From NCBI RefSeq assembly GCF_014207985.1, contig NZ_JACHMI010000001.1, positions 913,001 to 977,000 of the forward strand: a stretch of 64,000 nucleotides of DNA, written 5' to 3'. Within the stretch, counting starts at the first letter, position 1. Each line of letters opens with the position of its first letter. The notes under the pieces are model-generated. The model was not told the origin of the DNA. It did no database searches and saw only the letters and a program-made list of their open reading frames with translations. Source of the DNA: Nonomuraea rubra. Its GTDB lineage: Bacteria; Actinomycetota; Actinomycetes; Streptosporangiales; Streptosporangiaceae. Both the position numbers and the translations under genes were made by a program. Positions 18,226-27,360 of the stretch are shown here, piece by piece.

Positions 18226-18896
18226 GGGGGGCTGAACCGGTATCCGAAGCCGCGCACGGTGTGGATGAAGACGGGCTCGGCCGGTTTGGGCTCGATCTTG
18301 GCGCGGATGCGCTGCACGCAGGCGTCCACCAGGCGGGAGTCGGCGATGTGCGTGTGGTCCCAGACGGCGCGCAGCAGGTAGCGGCGGTTGAGCACCTGGC
18401 CGGGGTGCCGGACCAGTTCGAGCAGCAGCCGCAGCTCCGTCGGGGTCAGGTGGATCTCCTTGCCGGCCAGTGTGACCTTGAGCGCACCCCGGTCGATCAC
18501 GAGGTCGCCGAACGTGATGCGGTCGGAGGCGGCGGACTCGGCGCGGCGCAGCACGGCGCGGATGCGGGCGTCCAGGACGCGCGGCTCGACCGGCTTGACC
18601 ACGTAGTCGTCGGCGCCGGCCTCCAGCCCGACGACCACGTCCAGGTCGTCGCCGCGGGCCGTGAGCAGGATGACGGGGAGCTGGTCGAGCTTGCGTACGC
18701 GGCGGCACACCTCGACGCCGTCGATGCCCGGGAGCATCACGTCGAGAATCGCGATCTCCGGGCGGCGGGCCCTGATGTGGTCGAGAGCCTCCTCACCCGT
18801 CGCGTACGACGTGACGGAGTGCCCCTGCCTGGTCAGCGCCAGCTCTAGCGCCGTGCGGACCGAGGGGTCGTCTTCTACGAGGAGGATGCCAGCCAC
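18222..18896 (-). CDS. afsQ1: OmpR-family response regulator, AfsQ1-like
   Basis: The receiver domain (1-115) carries the acidic pair in ILLVEDDPS, the phosphorylation Asp in AILDVMLPGIDG, and Lys in VVKPVEPRVLDARIRAVLRR. The C-terminal winged helix has LTPTELRLLLELVRHPGQVL and DSRLVDACVQRIRAKI. RTALELALTRQGHSV, DVVVGLEAGADDYVVKP and the rest closely follow Streptomyces AfsQ1 as I recall it. The start is GTG 18896 (VAGILLVEDD) or GTG 18902; upstream is AT-rich (TAATAATGT) with no Shine-Dalgarno, suggesting a leaderless message. A GTCAC-N6-GTGAC AfsQ1-type box lies 40 bases upstream, so autoregulation is expected. Confidence 0.92.
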   Translation of the reverse strand: MAGILLVEDDPSVRTALELALTRQGHSVTSYATGEEALDHIRARRPEIAILDVMLPGIDGVEVCRRVRKLDQLPVILLTARGDDLDVVVGLEAGADDYVVKPVEPRVLDARIRAVLRRAESAASDRITFGDLVIDRGALKVTLAGKEIHLTPTELRLLLELVRHPGQVLNRRYLLRAVWDHTHIADSRLVDACVQRIRAKIEPKPAEPVFIHTVRGFGYRFSPP

Positions 18897-18935
18897 GCGC
18901 ACATTATTAATCCATGTCTCGAATACCCGGTATGT

Positions 18936-18951
18936 GTCACCAAACTGTGAC
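18936..18951. promoter_or_regulatory. AfsQ1-box-like operator upstream of afsQ1
   Basis: GTCAC (18936-18940), CAAACT and GTGAC (18947-18951) match the published AfsQ1 pattern GTnAC-n6-GTnAC exactly, and extend to the palindrome TGTCAC/GTGACA. It sits in the divergent region between afsQ1 and the transglycosylase gene. Confidence 0.6.
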
Positions 18952-19032
18952 ATGGCGTAGATGAGATCCGGAAGGTGGGCAGCGACCCTGAAAGCGGCTT
19001 CCCTTCGGTCAACGGGCGCCCGAAGGGGGGCT

Positions 19033-19055
19033 GTCAACTCTGTGACTAAAGTCAC
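19033..19055. promoter_or_regulatory. Second GTnAC cluster between afsQ1 and the transglycosylase gene
   Basis: GTCAA (19033-19037), GTGAC (19042-19046) and GTCAC (19051-19055) lie four bases apart; TGTGAC/GTCACA around TAAA forms a perfect palindrome. The spacing differs from the strict AfsQ1 box, so this is a weaker candidate, but it lies closer to the transglycosylase promoter. Confidence 0.4.
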
Positions 19056-19163
19056 AATTTTCCGGAAACGCGGGGCTAACCTGCTGGTTGGTGAAATTTA
19101 CGTCAAGCGATTCCCGCGTTTCGGTTGCGGACCACCCCCCAGGACAGGGCAAGCTCATGCATC

Positions 19164-19877
19164 GTGAGCCCCGGTCCGCGGTTGAGTGAGCGCCCCCCGA
19201 AGGAAGATCTCCCTTCGGCGCGGCGGCCTTCGCGCTTCACTCCCAAGCGCATCATCATCACCGTGCTCTCGCTGGTGATCGTCTTCGGTGGCGGCGGGTT
19301 CGTCGTGAACCGCGCCATCGAGAACGCCAACAGGCCGGCGCAGGAGCCGCCGTCGATCACCGATCTCGGCAGGCTCGCCAGCGGCGACCTGTACGCGCCC
19401 GACCCCGAGGCCGACCTGCTCAAGGCCGAGGCCGAGCAGGCGTACAGGGCCGACAAGCTCAAGAAGGACCGCACCGGCCAGGCCGGCAAGGGCCTCGACT
19501 GGGTGGTGCCCGAGCAGGCCCCCGCCGGCGACGGCTTCCCCGCCATGAACTTCCCGCCGGGCAGCGACCCCTCGCCGGGCAGCAACAAGGCCACCGCCAA
19601 GGCGATGCTGGCCTCGTTCGGGTTCGGCGCGGACCAGTGGGGCTGCCTGGAGCGGCTCTGGCACAAGGAGAGCGGCTGGAACGAGCGGGCGATGAACCGC
19701 TACTCCGGCGCGTACGGCATCCCGCAGTCGCTGCCCGGCAGCAAGATGGCCAGCGCGGGCGCCGACTGGCAGACCAACGCCGCGACCCAGATCAAGTGGG
19801 GCCTGGGCTACATCAAGGGCCGCTACGGCACGCCCTGCGCCGCCTGGGGCCACTCGCAGCGCGTCGGTTGGTATTAG
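19164..19877 (+). CDS. Exported lytic transglycosylase-like protein
   Basis: The GTG start gives a 237-aa type II membrane protein: a basic N-terminal tail (RRPSRFTPKR), one transmembrane anchor (about 35-55, IIITVLSLVIVFGGGGFVV), a charged/disordered stalk, and a C-terminal SLT/lysozyme-like domain of ~80 residues with WGCLERLWHKESGWNERAMNRYSGAYGIPQSLPGSKM, where the Glu in KESGW is the expected catalytic acid, ending in WGHSQRVGWY. TTG codons at 19125 and 19182 are alternative starts. Such proteins cleave peptidoglycan glycan strands during growth or germination. It takes the divergent position that sigQ has in Streptomyces and is likely AfsQ1-controlled. Confidence 0.85.
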   Translation: MSPGPRLSERPPKEDLPSARRPSRFTPKRIIITVLSLVIVFGGGGFVVNRAIENANRPAQEPPSITDLGRLASGDLYAPDPEADLLKAEAEQAYRADKLKKDRTGQAGKGLDWVVPEQAPAGDGFPAMNFPPGSDPSPGSNKATAKAMLASFGFGADQWGCLERLWHKESGWNERAMNRYSGAYGIPQSLPGSKMASAGADWQTNAATQIKWGLGYIKGRYGTPCAAWGHSQRVGWY

Positions 19878-19955
19878 GTCCGCAGCGGGTCAACTTTCCT
19901 TCCCCAATCGGCAAGCCGCCGCGCCCGATCCTGTATACGGGCGCACGCTGGCCGC

Positions 19956-21953
19956 ATGGGTGTGAAGGTCAGTGTGATCATCAATGTCCACAATCCGGGT
20001 GACACCGCCGACGCGTGCGTCCGCTCCGCGCTGGAGCAGACGATGCCCCCGGACGAGTACGAGGTGATCGTCGTGGACGACGGGTCCACGGACGGGATCG
20101 CCGAGCGCCTGGACACCATCGCGGCCGTTCGCGAGAACGTCCGGGCGCTGCACCTGCCGTACACGGGCTCACCCTCGCGCGCCCGCAACGTCGGGCTGGC
20201 CGCGGCCGCCGGCGACTACGTCTACTTCCTGGAGCCGGGCGACCGCCTGGAGCGGGACGCCGTCGAGCGCATGCACGACCGGGCCGTGGAGACCGACGCG
20301 GACGTGCTGGTCGGCCGCATGGTCCGCGACTTCGGCCCGCCGATGACCGCCTTCGCGCGCAGCACGGGCCGGGCCGACATCCTGCGCGACCGGCTGCTCA
20401 CCGTGCTCCACCCGGAGCAGCTCTTCCGGCGCGCGTTCCTGGAGGAGCACGAGCTGGGCTTCTCCGTGCCGGGCAGCCGGATGGGGGAGCAGGCGTTCGT
20501 GCTGCGCGCCTACCTGCACGCCAAGGTCATCGCGGTGCTGGCCGAGCACGTCTGCTGCCACCTCGGGGAGCGTCCCGGCACCGAGGAGGAGCCGCGGGCC
20601 ATCGTCAGGGAGCTGCACAAGCTGCTGGACGACGTCGACACCTACGTGGGCGAGGGGCGCCAGCGCGACCGCATGTACGCGTACTGGCTGCGGTACGCCG
20701 TCCTGCGCCCGCTGGTGACCAGCAGGTTCGCCGACTCGTCCGTCGACAGGGGCATGCACTTCCGCGTCGTGCAGGAGCTGATGGAGCGGCGCTTCCCCGA
20801 GCACCTCGACCGCCACCTGCCCGTCCAGCTCCGCGTGGTGGCCGCGTACGTCCGCATGGGTCGTCTGGACCAGATCGTGCTCATGTCGAACTCCTCCAGG
20901 CGCGCGGGCCTGCGCGCCGACCTCACCGAGGTGCGCTGGGACGCCCACGTCCTGGTGCTCGGGCTGACCGCCGAGGTGCTGGCCGGCGACGGCACGCCCG
21001 ACAAGTACCAGGTGGACGGCGACAACCTGCACTGGATCCCGCCGCGCTCGCTGGAGACCAGGAAGCTGCCCGCGGACGTCACCGACATCACCAGGGACGT
21101 CGAGCGGGCCCGCATCGAGCTCTACGTGCGCCACGCCGAGACCGGCGTGGTGCACTTCCTGCCGCTCGCCCAGCACGTCGAGCGCGTCCCGGCGGGCCGC
21201 CGCCGGGTCCGGGTCCGCATCAAGGGCGAGACCCGCCTGGACATCACCACCGCGGCCCTCGGCGAGCCGCTGCGGCCGGGGGTGTGGGAGGTGCACGTGC
21301 GCATGTTCAGCGGCGCCAACCAGGCCAGGAGCCGCGTCAGCCGCCCCGACGGCCCGCTCAACTGCCTCGGCGTGCTGGCCCAGCGGCCCAGGATGCGGCT
21401 GGTCGTGCCGTGCTGGAGCGACTCGGGGGAGCTGGGGCTGGCCATCGAGCCGCGCTCGTTCTCCGAGTCGATCAAGCTGGTGTCGCCGGGCGTGGAGGTC
21501 AAGCACCTGGGGCGGCACCTGTACGTCGTGCTGCCGGTGCCGTACGTGCCGCCGAGCGGGGGGCCGCCGCTGGAGCTCGTCATGCGCAGCACCGGCAGGC
21601 GCGCCCGCGAGGTGAGCGCGCCGGCGCTGGTCGAGGCCGGGGTGCCGGGCAGGCTCGCCGGCCAGCTCGTGGCCAAGGTGCCGGTCAAGCGCCTGCTTCC
21701 CGGCCCCGAGCACTTCGGGCCGGGAAGCTGGCTGTGCACGCTGCGCTCTCCCGACGAGGAGGTCGGGCTGCGGTTCGCGCTGGAGATGCGCAAGGGGAGG
21801 ATCGAGGCCAGGCCCGCCGCCGCCGTCGATCCCGAGCGCCGCCCGCCCATGGGCCGCGACACCGCGCTGCACCGGCTCGGCCGCAGGCTGCCCGGCGCGC
21901 GGCACCTCGTGCGCCTGGCGCGCGCGGGCAGGTACCGCTACCTCACCGACTGA
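19956..21953 (+). CDS. Family 2 glycosyltransferase with long C-terminal extension
   Basis: The N-terminal GT-A domain (about 1-230) begins VKVSVIINVHNPG, with EVIVVDDGSTDG (first Asp motif), SPSRARNVGL and a DYVYFLEPGDRLE segment equivalent to the metal-binding DxD region. The remaining ~430 residues are a helical stretch followed by repeated beta-rich segments (for example VWEVHVRMFSGAN, PRMRLVVPCWSDSG), seen in actinobacterial transferases linked to teichoic acid or surface glycan decoration. No transmembrane helix is evident. ATG 19956 is clear in frame but has only a weak ribosome site; TATACG 17 bases upstream hints at a nearby promoter. The sugar and acceptor are unknown. Confidence 0.85.
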   Translation: MGVKVSVIINVHNPGDTADACVRSALEQTMPPDEYEVIVVDDGSTDGIAERLDTIAAVRENVRALHLPYTGSPSRARNVGLAAAAGDYVYFLEPGDRLERDAVERMHDRAVETDADVLVGRMVRDFGPPMTAFARSTGRADILRDRLLTVLHPEQLFRRAFLEEHELGFSVPGSRMGEQAFVLRAYLHAKVIAVLAEHVCCHLGERPGTEEEPRAIVRELHKLLDDVDTYVGEGRQRDRMYAYWLRYAVLRPLVTSRFADSSVDRGMHFRVVQELMERRFPEHLDRHLPVQLRVVAAYVRMGRLDQIVLMSNSSRRAGLRADLTEVRWDAHVLVLGLTAEVLAGDGTPDKYQVDGDNLHWIPPRSLETRKLPADVTDITRDVERARIELYVRHAETGVVHFLPLAQHVERVPAGRRRVRVRIKGETRLDITTAALGEPLRPGVWEVHVRMFSGANQARSRVSRPDGPLNCLGVLAQRPRMRLVVPCWSDSGELGLAIEPRSFSESIKLVSPGVEVKHLGRHLYVVLPVPYVPPSGGPPLELVMRSTGRRAREVSAPALVEAGVPGRLAGQLVAKVPVKRLLPGPEHFGPGSWLCTLRSPDEEVGLRFALEMRKGRIEARPAAAVDPERRPPMGRDTALHRLGRRLPGARHLVRLARAGRYRYLTD

Positions 21954-21957
21954 CCCC

Positions 21958-23103
21958 TCATGGTCGGACCCAGCCGGCCAGCTCGTCGATGGCGCTCCTG
22001 AAGGCCGGGAGCATCGGCTTGAGCCGGTCGGGGTAGACGTCCACCAGGCTGTCGAGGTGGTTGCCGCCCTCGATCCGGTGGTAGCGGAACGGGCGGTGCG
22101 GGCCGACCATCTTCGCGTACACGTCGGAGTCGCGCGAGATCGGCAGCAGCGTGTCCAGCGTGCCGTGCAGGGTGATCAGCGGCTTGGTGATCCTGCCGGT
22201 CAGCGCGATCCTGGCCACGGCGGCGTACGGCTTGCGCTGGTCGTAGTCGTAGTCCGCCGCGGCGCCCTGGTAGGACGGGTCCAGCTCCTTCTGGTAGAGC
22301 TGCTGGGTGAGCTCCCAGTAGTACTGCCGGTGGAACGGCCACAGGAACTCCGAGCCCGCCGCGAACCCGGCCGCCCGCACCCCGGCCTCGTCCGGGTACG
22401 CCTTCAGCGCCGGAGGCAGGTAGTTCAGCAGGTTGTCGCCCTTGACCCGCCAGAGCGTGCCCTCCCAGTCCACGCCGCCGTCGTAGAGCCACCCGCGGTT
22501 CTCCAGCTGCCACCGCACCAGGTAGCCGCCGTTGGAGATGCCCGCGGCGAACGTGCGCTCGGGCTGCCTGCCGTACCGCTGCCTGACCACGGCCTTGGCG
22601 GCCACAGTGAGCTGGGTGACGCGGTGGTTCCACTCGGCGATGGCGTCGCCGGGGCGGCGGCCGTCCTCGTGGAAGTTCACGCCCACGTTGCCCTTGTCGG
22701 TGGAGGCGAACGCGTAGCCCTTCGACAGGACCCAGTCGGAGATCGTGAAGTCGTTGGCGTACTGCTCCCTGTTGCCGGGGGTGCCGGAGACGACCAGGCC
22801 GCCGTTCCACTCCTTCGGCAGCCTGATCACGAACTGGGAGTCGTGGTTCCAGCCGTGCGTGGTGTTGCCGGTGGAGGTGTCGGGGAAGTAGCCGTCGATC
22901 TGGAGGCCGGGCACGCCGGTGGGGTTGACCGTGGCTGCCGAGTGCAGCCCGGCCCAGTCGGCGGGGTCGGTGTGGCCCGTCCGCGCCGTGCCGGCCGTGG
23001 TCAGGTCGTCGAGCGCGGCGATCTGCGCGTGCTCGGCGCCCGGGACCGTGATCTGGCCGGCAGGTGTCAGTAAGCTCGCCACGAGCGTGAGCGCGACCAG
23101 CAT
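21958..23103 (-). CDS. Exported alpha/beta-hydrolase, tannase/feruloyl-esterase or hydroxybutyrate-oligomer-hydrolase-like
   Basis: A 381-aa protein with a short Sec-type signal (MLVALTLVASLLTPAGQ). The mature part has the nucleophile elbow AAGISNGGYLVRW (Ser in GxSxG-like context), an oxyanion-region LVVSGTPGNREQYAN, an acid candidate in LHGTLDTLLP and a His in EGGNHLDSL, so a complete Ser-Asp-His set is plausible. Overall pattern fits tannase/feruloyl-esterase-like enzymes and also extracellular 3-hydroxybutyrate oligomer hydrolases; the operon (hydroxybutyrate dehydrogenase, transporter) favours a hydroxyacid ester substrate. ATG follows the previous stop with no gap. Last gene of a five-gene operon. 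Confidence 0.8.
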   Translation of the reverse strand: MLVALTLVASLLTPAGQITVPGAEHAQIAALDDLTTAGTARTGHTDPADWAGLHSAATVNPTGVPGLQIDGYFPDTSTGNTTHGWNHDSQFVIRLPKEWNGGLVVSGTPGNREQYANDFTISDWVLSKGYAFASTDKGNVGVNFHEDGRRPGDAIAEWNHRVTQLTVAAKAVVRQRYGRQPERTFAAGISNGGYLVRWQLENRGWLYDGGVDWEGTLWRVKGDNLLNYLPPALKAYPDEAGVRAAGFAAGSEFLWPFHRQYYWELTQQLYQKELDPSYQGAAADYDYDQRKPYAAVARIALTGRITKPLITLHGTLDTLLPISRDSDVYAKMVGPHRPFRYHRIEGGNHLDSLVDVYPDRLKPMLPAFRSAIDELAGWVRP

Positions 23104-24102
23104 CTACGCCTCCCTCAGGTGCTCGGCCAGCAGGCGCTGGAACTCTTCCGGGTACTCCAGGTGCGGGCTGTGGCCGCAGTCGTCCAGGACGGCCTCGCGG
23201 TATCTCCCGTACCGCTCCAGCACGGCCCTGGTCTGGCTCACCATGGGCTGGGCCGGGGTGCCGGGGGAGCCGGGCACCACGCCGAGCGCGCCCAGGTGGG
23301 CCAGGTCGAACAGCGAGGCGTCCGAGACGATCACGTCGTCGGCACCCCTGATCCACAGGATCGGCGGCTTGGGGTCGATCGCGTGCAGGTCGTCCACGCG
23401 GAAGTGGGTCGGGGCCAGGGCGTTGAGCACGCCCGTCTTGCCCGGCGCCACGCCCGGCCACGCGCCGGAGGTGGCGGCGTCGCCGGGGTAGTGGGACTCG
23501 CCCACGCGCGTGGTGAGCATCGCCCGCACGTAGAAGTCCTCGTCGGGGACGGGGTGCTTGACGTAGGACGAGCGGAAGACGTTCCGGGGCGAGGCGGGGG
23601 CCTCCTCCGACAGGTCGCCCGCGCCGAGCCTGGACACGAAGTCGGGGTTGGCCGCCCCGGCGCCGGCCCCCGTCCCGTCAGGGTGCGTCAGCCGCCCGTC
23701 AGGGCCCTCTGTGCCGCCGTAGCCGTACGGGGAGACCGGGTTGACCAGGGTGAGGCTCCTGACGGCCGCAGGGCGGTCACGCAGCGCCTGGAGGACGACG
23801 CCGCCGCCCATGCTCCAGCCGACCAGGTGCACCCCGTCCAGCTCCATCGCGTCCAGGAGCTCCAGGAGGTCGTCGGAGTAGTCGCGCAGGCCCCTCGTGG
23901 CGTCCACGGGCGCCGGGTCGGTGTCGCCGAACCCGCGCAGGTCCACCGCCAGCGGCCGGAACCCGCCGGGCAGCGCCGCCATGGCGTCGCGCCAGAAGGC
24001 GGCGGAGGAGACGTTGCCGTGCACGAACAGTACGGGCTCGCCGGTGGTCCTGCCCTCGACGGTCAGGACGTGCTGGGTGAGTCTCGGCGTGGTGACCTTC
24101 AT
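23104..24102 (-). CDS. Alpha/beta-fold hydrolase, cytosolic
   Basis: The 332-aa protein has LFVHGNVSSAAFW (oxyanion-hole HG), LAVDLRGFGDTDP, the nucleophile elbow VGWSMGGGV, an acid near IRGADDVIVSD and DCGHSPHLEYP with the catalytic His. A lid-like insertion of about 100 residues lies between the elbow and the acid. ATG 24102 overlaps the transporter's TGA (ATGA), so the two are translationally coupled. It is likely to hydrolyse an ester imported by the neighbouring transporter; the exact substrate is unknown. Confidence 0.88.
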   Translation of the reverse strand: MKVTTPRLTQHVLTVEGRTTGEPVLFVHGNVSSAAFWRDAMAALPGGFRPLAVDLRGFGDTDPAPVDATRGLRDYSDDLLELLDAMELDGVHLVGWSMGGGVVLQALRDRPAAVRSLTLVNPVSPYGYGGTEGPDGRLTHPDGTGAGAGAANPDFVSRLGAGDLSEEAPASPRNVFRSSYVKHPVPDEDFYVRAMLTTRVGESHYPGDAATSGAWPGVAPGKTGVLNALAPTHFRVDDLHAIDPKPPILWIRGADDVIVSDASLFDLAHLGALGVVPGSPGTPAQPMVSQTRAVLERYGRYREAVLDDCGHSPHLEYPEEFQRLLAEHLREA

Positions 24103-25373
24103 TTCGCGTGGATCCTTTCGGCGAGGTCGCTGCCCCGAGTCTCGCGGGCGGCGTAGACCGCGACCAGGGTGAGCAGCGCCGCCACGCCGAGGTAGGCCGA
24201 GATGGGCACGCTGCTGCCGAACTGCTGGAGCAGCGCCACCGCGATGATCGGGGCCAGCGCGCCCGCCACGATCGCCGAGAGCTGCGCGCCGATGGAGACG
24301 CCGGTGTAGCGGGTCCTGGTGCCGAACAGCTCGGAGAAGAAGGCCGCCTGCGGGCCGTACATCATGCCGTGGAAGAGCAGGCCGACCGTGACGGCCAGGG
24401 TGATGGCCAGGAAGTTGCCGGTGTCCACGAGCGGGAAGAACGCGAAGATCCACACGCCGATGCCGGCGGCGCCCGCCAGGTAGATCGGGCGGCGGCCGAC
24501 CCGGTCGGACAGCGCGCCCCACAGCGGGATCGTCACGAAGTGGATGCCCGAGGAGATCAGCACCGCGTTCAGCACGGTCGAGTTCTCGATGCCGGTCTGC
24601 TTGGCGTAGGTGATGACGAAGACGGTCAGCAGGTAGAACGAGATGTTCTCCGCCAGGCGGGCGCCGATCGCGACCAGCACGTCCTTGGAGTGGTGCCGCA
24701 GCACCCCGACGATCGGGGCCCTGGGCTCGGGCGGAGCCTGCTGGAAGACCGGCGACTCGCTGATCGACAGCCTGATCCAGAGCCCGATCAGCACCAGCAC
24801 GCCCGACAGCAGGAACGGCACCCGCCACCCCCACGACAGGAACGCCTCTTCCGACTGCCAGGCGGCCAGCGCCGCCAGCACGCCGGTGGCCAGCAGGTTG
24901 CCGCCGGGGGCGCCGGCCTGCGGCCAGGAGGCCCAGAAGCCGCGCCGCGCCGTGTCGCCGTGCTCGGAGACGATCAGCACCGCGCCGCCCCACTCGCCGC
25001 CGAGCGCGAAGCCCTGGACGAGCCGCAGCGTCGTCAGCACCAGCGCCGCCGCCGGGCCCAGCGTCTCGTACGTCGGCAGGCAGCCGATCAGGAACGTCGC
25101 CGTGCCCATCATCAGCAGGCTGACGACCAGCAGCGTCTTGCGGCCGATGCGGTCGCCGAAGTGGCCGAAGACCAGGCCGCCGAGCGGGCGGGCGACGAAC
25201 CCGACGGCGTAGGTGAGGAACGCCAGCAGCGTGCCGGTCAGCGGGTCGGACTCGGGGAAGAAGAGCTTGTTGAACACGAGGGCGGCTGCCGAGCCGTACA
25301 GGAAGAAGTCGTACCACTCGATGGTGGTGCCGATCAGGCTCGCGGCGACGATCTTCTTGATGGAAGTGGCCAT
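24099..25373 (-). CDS. MHS-family MFS transporter
   Basis: A 12-helix major facilitator of the metabolite:H+ symporter group (relatives: ShiA, KgtP, ProP). The 424-aa product has the family start IVAASLIGTTIEWYDFFLYG, the loop 2-3 signature GHFGDRIGRKTLLV, RLVQGFALGGEWGGAVL and the second-half repeat ALSDRVGRRPIYL. Such carriers take up small carboxylates; the operon context suggests 3-hydroxybutyrate or a related hydroxy acid (inference). ATG 25373 is used; an in-frame GTG lies nine bases upstream. It starts 31 bases after the regulator gene. Confidence 0.9.
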   Translation of the reverse strand: MATSIKKIVAASLIGTTIEWYDFFLYGSAAALVFNKLFFPESDPLTGTLLAFLTYAVGFVARPLGGLVFGHFGDRIGRKTLLVVSLLMMGTATFLIGCLPTYETLGPAAALVLTTLRLVQGFALGGEWGGAVLIVSEHGDTARRGFWASWPQAGAPGGNLLATGVLAALAAWQSEEAFLSWGWRVPFLLSGVLVLIGLWIRLSISESPVFQQAPPEPRAPIVGVLRHHSKDVLVAIGARLAENISFYLLTVFVITYAKQTGIENSTVLNAVLISSGIHFVTIPLWGALSDRVGRRPIYLAGAAGIGVWIFAFFPLVDTGNFLAITLAVTVGLLFHGMMYGPQAAFFSELFGTRTRYTGVSIGAQLSAIVAGALAPIIAVALLQQFGSSVPISAYLGVAALLTLVAVYAARETRGSDLAERIHAK

Positions 25374-25404
25374 GCCGGTCACCGTAGGTTGTGACCGGGG
25401 TCAC

Positions 25405-27360
25405 TCATATAGCGTGCGGACCCATAGTGTCGGGCGTGTCTGTGTGGCCGAGCCGGTGCAGGCGGAGGGCGAGCTGGATCTCCAGCGCCCGCTCCGGCTC
25501 CAGCCAGCCCTCGCCGAGCAGCTTGCCGATCCGGTCGAGCCGCTGCGTGACGGTGTTGACGTGGATGTGCATGGTCTCGGCCGTGCGCGAGGGGGAGCCG
25601 CCGGTGCCGAAGTAGGCCGCCAGCGTGTCGGTCAGGGCGGTGCCCCTGCGGGCGTCGTAGTCGATGACCGCGCCGAGCGTCCTGCCGACGAAGCCGCCCA
25701 CGTCACGGCCGTCGCCGACGAGTAGCCCGACGAAGCCCAGCTCGGCCGCGCCCGCGCCGTCACCGGCCCGTCCGAGCGCGATCAGCGCCTCCGCGCACCG
25801 CCGCGCCTCCTGGTAGGCGGCGGCCACGTCCCGTGCCTCCTGCTCCTGCCCTCCTGGCGCGCCGGTGCGCTGCCGCCCCGCTCCCGGCGCTCCCGCACCG
25901 GCCGCGGGCTGCCACGTGCCGGGCATCACCACGCACGACGCGCCCGCCGTCGCCGGGCTGTGCAGGGACGACGTCAGCTCGCGGGCCACGCGCTGCGCCA
26001 GCCCTCCCGCGTCGTCGCCCGGCAGCAGGAGCACCACCTCGTCGCCCCGCCCCGTCGCCAGGCCGTGCCGCACGGCGGCGTGCGACGACGCCCAGAACGC
26101 CGCCCGCTCGCGCTGCCCCGCGTGCTTGGCCACCACCACCACGTGCGGCGCGCCCAGGTCCATGCCCAGCCGCCGTGCCCGGTCGGCCAGCCCCGGCGAG
26201 CCGGGCCGGGAGATCAGGTCGTCGAGCAGCTCGCCCCTGACCCGCCCCTCGGCCTCGGCCACGCTCCTGCGGAACAGCAGCAGCAGCGCGCACACCAGCG
26301 CCGCCCGCTCCAGGATGCGCTCGTCGGCGTCGTCGCTGCGCAGGATCAGCGTGCACAGCGGCTCGCCGCCCACGTCCACGGACGCGATCAGCAGATCGCC
26401 CCTGCGCACGGTACGCCCCAGCGCCCTGGACGCCTGCGCCGCCTCGAACACGCCCGTGTCCAGCTCGCCCACGTCGCCGCTGATGGCCCGCCCCAGGTCG
26501 TCCAGCACGGCCAGCGAGCCGCCCAGCACGTCGGTCACCACGGCCGCCACGTCCTCGATGCCGCCGCCGCGCAGCACCAGCGAGGTCATCCGGTCGTGCG
26601 CCATGGCGGCCCGCTCCACGGCCTCGCCGTGCTCCCTGGCGGTCCGGTGGGCGTGGGAGAGCTCCTCCAGCGCGTTCCTGGTCTCCTGCAGCAGCCTGGC
26701 GTTGTCGATCGCGACGGCGGCGTGCGCCGCCAGGCTGGCCAGCAGCGACACCTCCTCCTGGTGGAACGGCCTGGCGCTGCGGTTGGCCGCCATCAGCACC
26801 CCGATCACCCGCTGCCCCAGCCGCAGCGGCACGCCCAGGATGGCGACCAGGCCCTCCTCCTTGACGGCGTCGTCGATGTGCTCCTTGTGCCGGAACCTGG
26901 CGTCGGCGAAGTAGTCGGCCGTCGCGTACGGCACCGCCGTCTGCGCCACCAGCCCGCCCAGCCCCGCCCCCATGGCCAGCCGCAACGCCCGGAACTTGGC
27001 CGAGATCGACCCGTCCGTGACCCGCATGTAGGTGTCGCCCCGCTCGGGGTCGTGCAGCGTCATGTACGCGACGTCGGTGGCCAGCAACTGCCTGGCCCGG
27101 TGCACGATGGCCTCCAGCACGGCGTCGAGGTCGCGCAGCGCCGCCAGGTCGCCGGCCGTGTCGTACAGCGCGGACAGCTCCGCCTCGCGCCTGGCCCGCC
27201 GTTTCAGCAGGTCGCGCACCTTGAGCGCCTCGACCTTGGCGCGCTCCAGCTCCTCGATCGCCGCCGCGTCCGCGCCGGCGGCCCTGGCCTGGATGATCGG
27301 CCCCTCGAACTCGACCGCGGACGCCTCCCTGGCCAGCAGCTCCAGGAACCGGATGCTCAC
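25405..27360 (-). CDS. GAF-PucR/CdaR-type transcriptional regulator
   Basis: The 651-aa protein has a helical N-terminus (coiled-coil-like ELERAKVEALKVRDLLKRR), a GAF domain (about 75-235; GVPLRLGQRVIGVL, LASLAAHAAVAIDNARLL), a central region of CdaR/PucR type and a C-terminal helix-turn-helix with GSPSRTAETMHIHVNTVTQRLDRIGKLLG, the PucR_HTH30 signature. The GTG start overlaps the SDR stop by one base (TAGTG). As part of the operon it probably senses a small metabolite through GAF and activates the cluster. The open frame extends upstream, but there it only shadows the SDR gene. Confidence 0.9.
   Translation of the reverse strand: MSIRFLELLAREASAVEFEGPIIQARAAGADAAAIEELERAKVEALKVRDLLKRRARREAELSALYDTAGDLAALRDLDAVLEAIVHRARQLLATDVAYMTLHDPERGDTYMRVTDGSISAKFRALRLAMGAGLGGLVAQTAVPYATADYFADARFRHKEHIDDAVKEEGLVAILGVPLRLGQRVIGVLMAANRSARPFHQEEVSLLASLAAHAAVAIDNARLLQETRNALEELSHAHRTAREHGEAVERAAMAHDRMTSLVLRGGGIEDVAAVVTDVLGGSLAVLDDLGRAISGDVGELDTGVFEAAQASRALGRTVRRGDLLIASVDVGGEPLCTLILRSDDADERILERAALVCALLLLFRRSVAEAEGRVRGELLDDLISRPGSPGLADRARRLGMDLGAPHVVVVAKHAGQRERAAFWASSHAAVRHGLATGRGDEVVLLLPGDDAGGLAQRVARELTSSLHSPATAGASCVVMPGTWQPAAGAGAPGAGRQRTGAPGGQEQEARDVAAAYQEARRCAEALIALGRAGDGAGAAELGFVGLLVGDGRDVGGFVGRTLGAVIDYDARRGTALTDTLAAYFGTGGSPSRTAETMHIHVNTVTQRLDRIGKLLGEGWLEPERALEIQLALRLHRLGHTDTPDTMGPHAI

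Noticed and set aside
16810..18708. A 632-codon open frame that would fuse extra sequence to the histidine kinase
   Set aside because: The upstream part is antiphase shadow of the response regulator; GTG 18225 overlaps the regulator stop in the usual GTGA manner and gives a normal kinase.
18960..19163. A c-di-AMP (ydaO) riboswitch ahead of the transglycosylase gene
   Set aside because: Such elements often precede actinobacterial cell-wall hydrolases, but the conserved core sequences are not visible and the space is taken by AfsQ1-type boxes.
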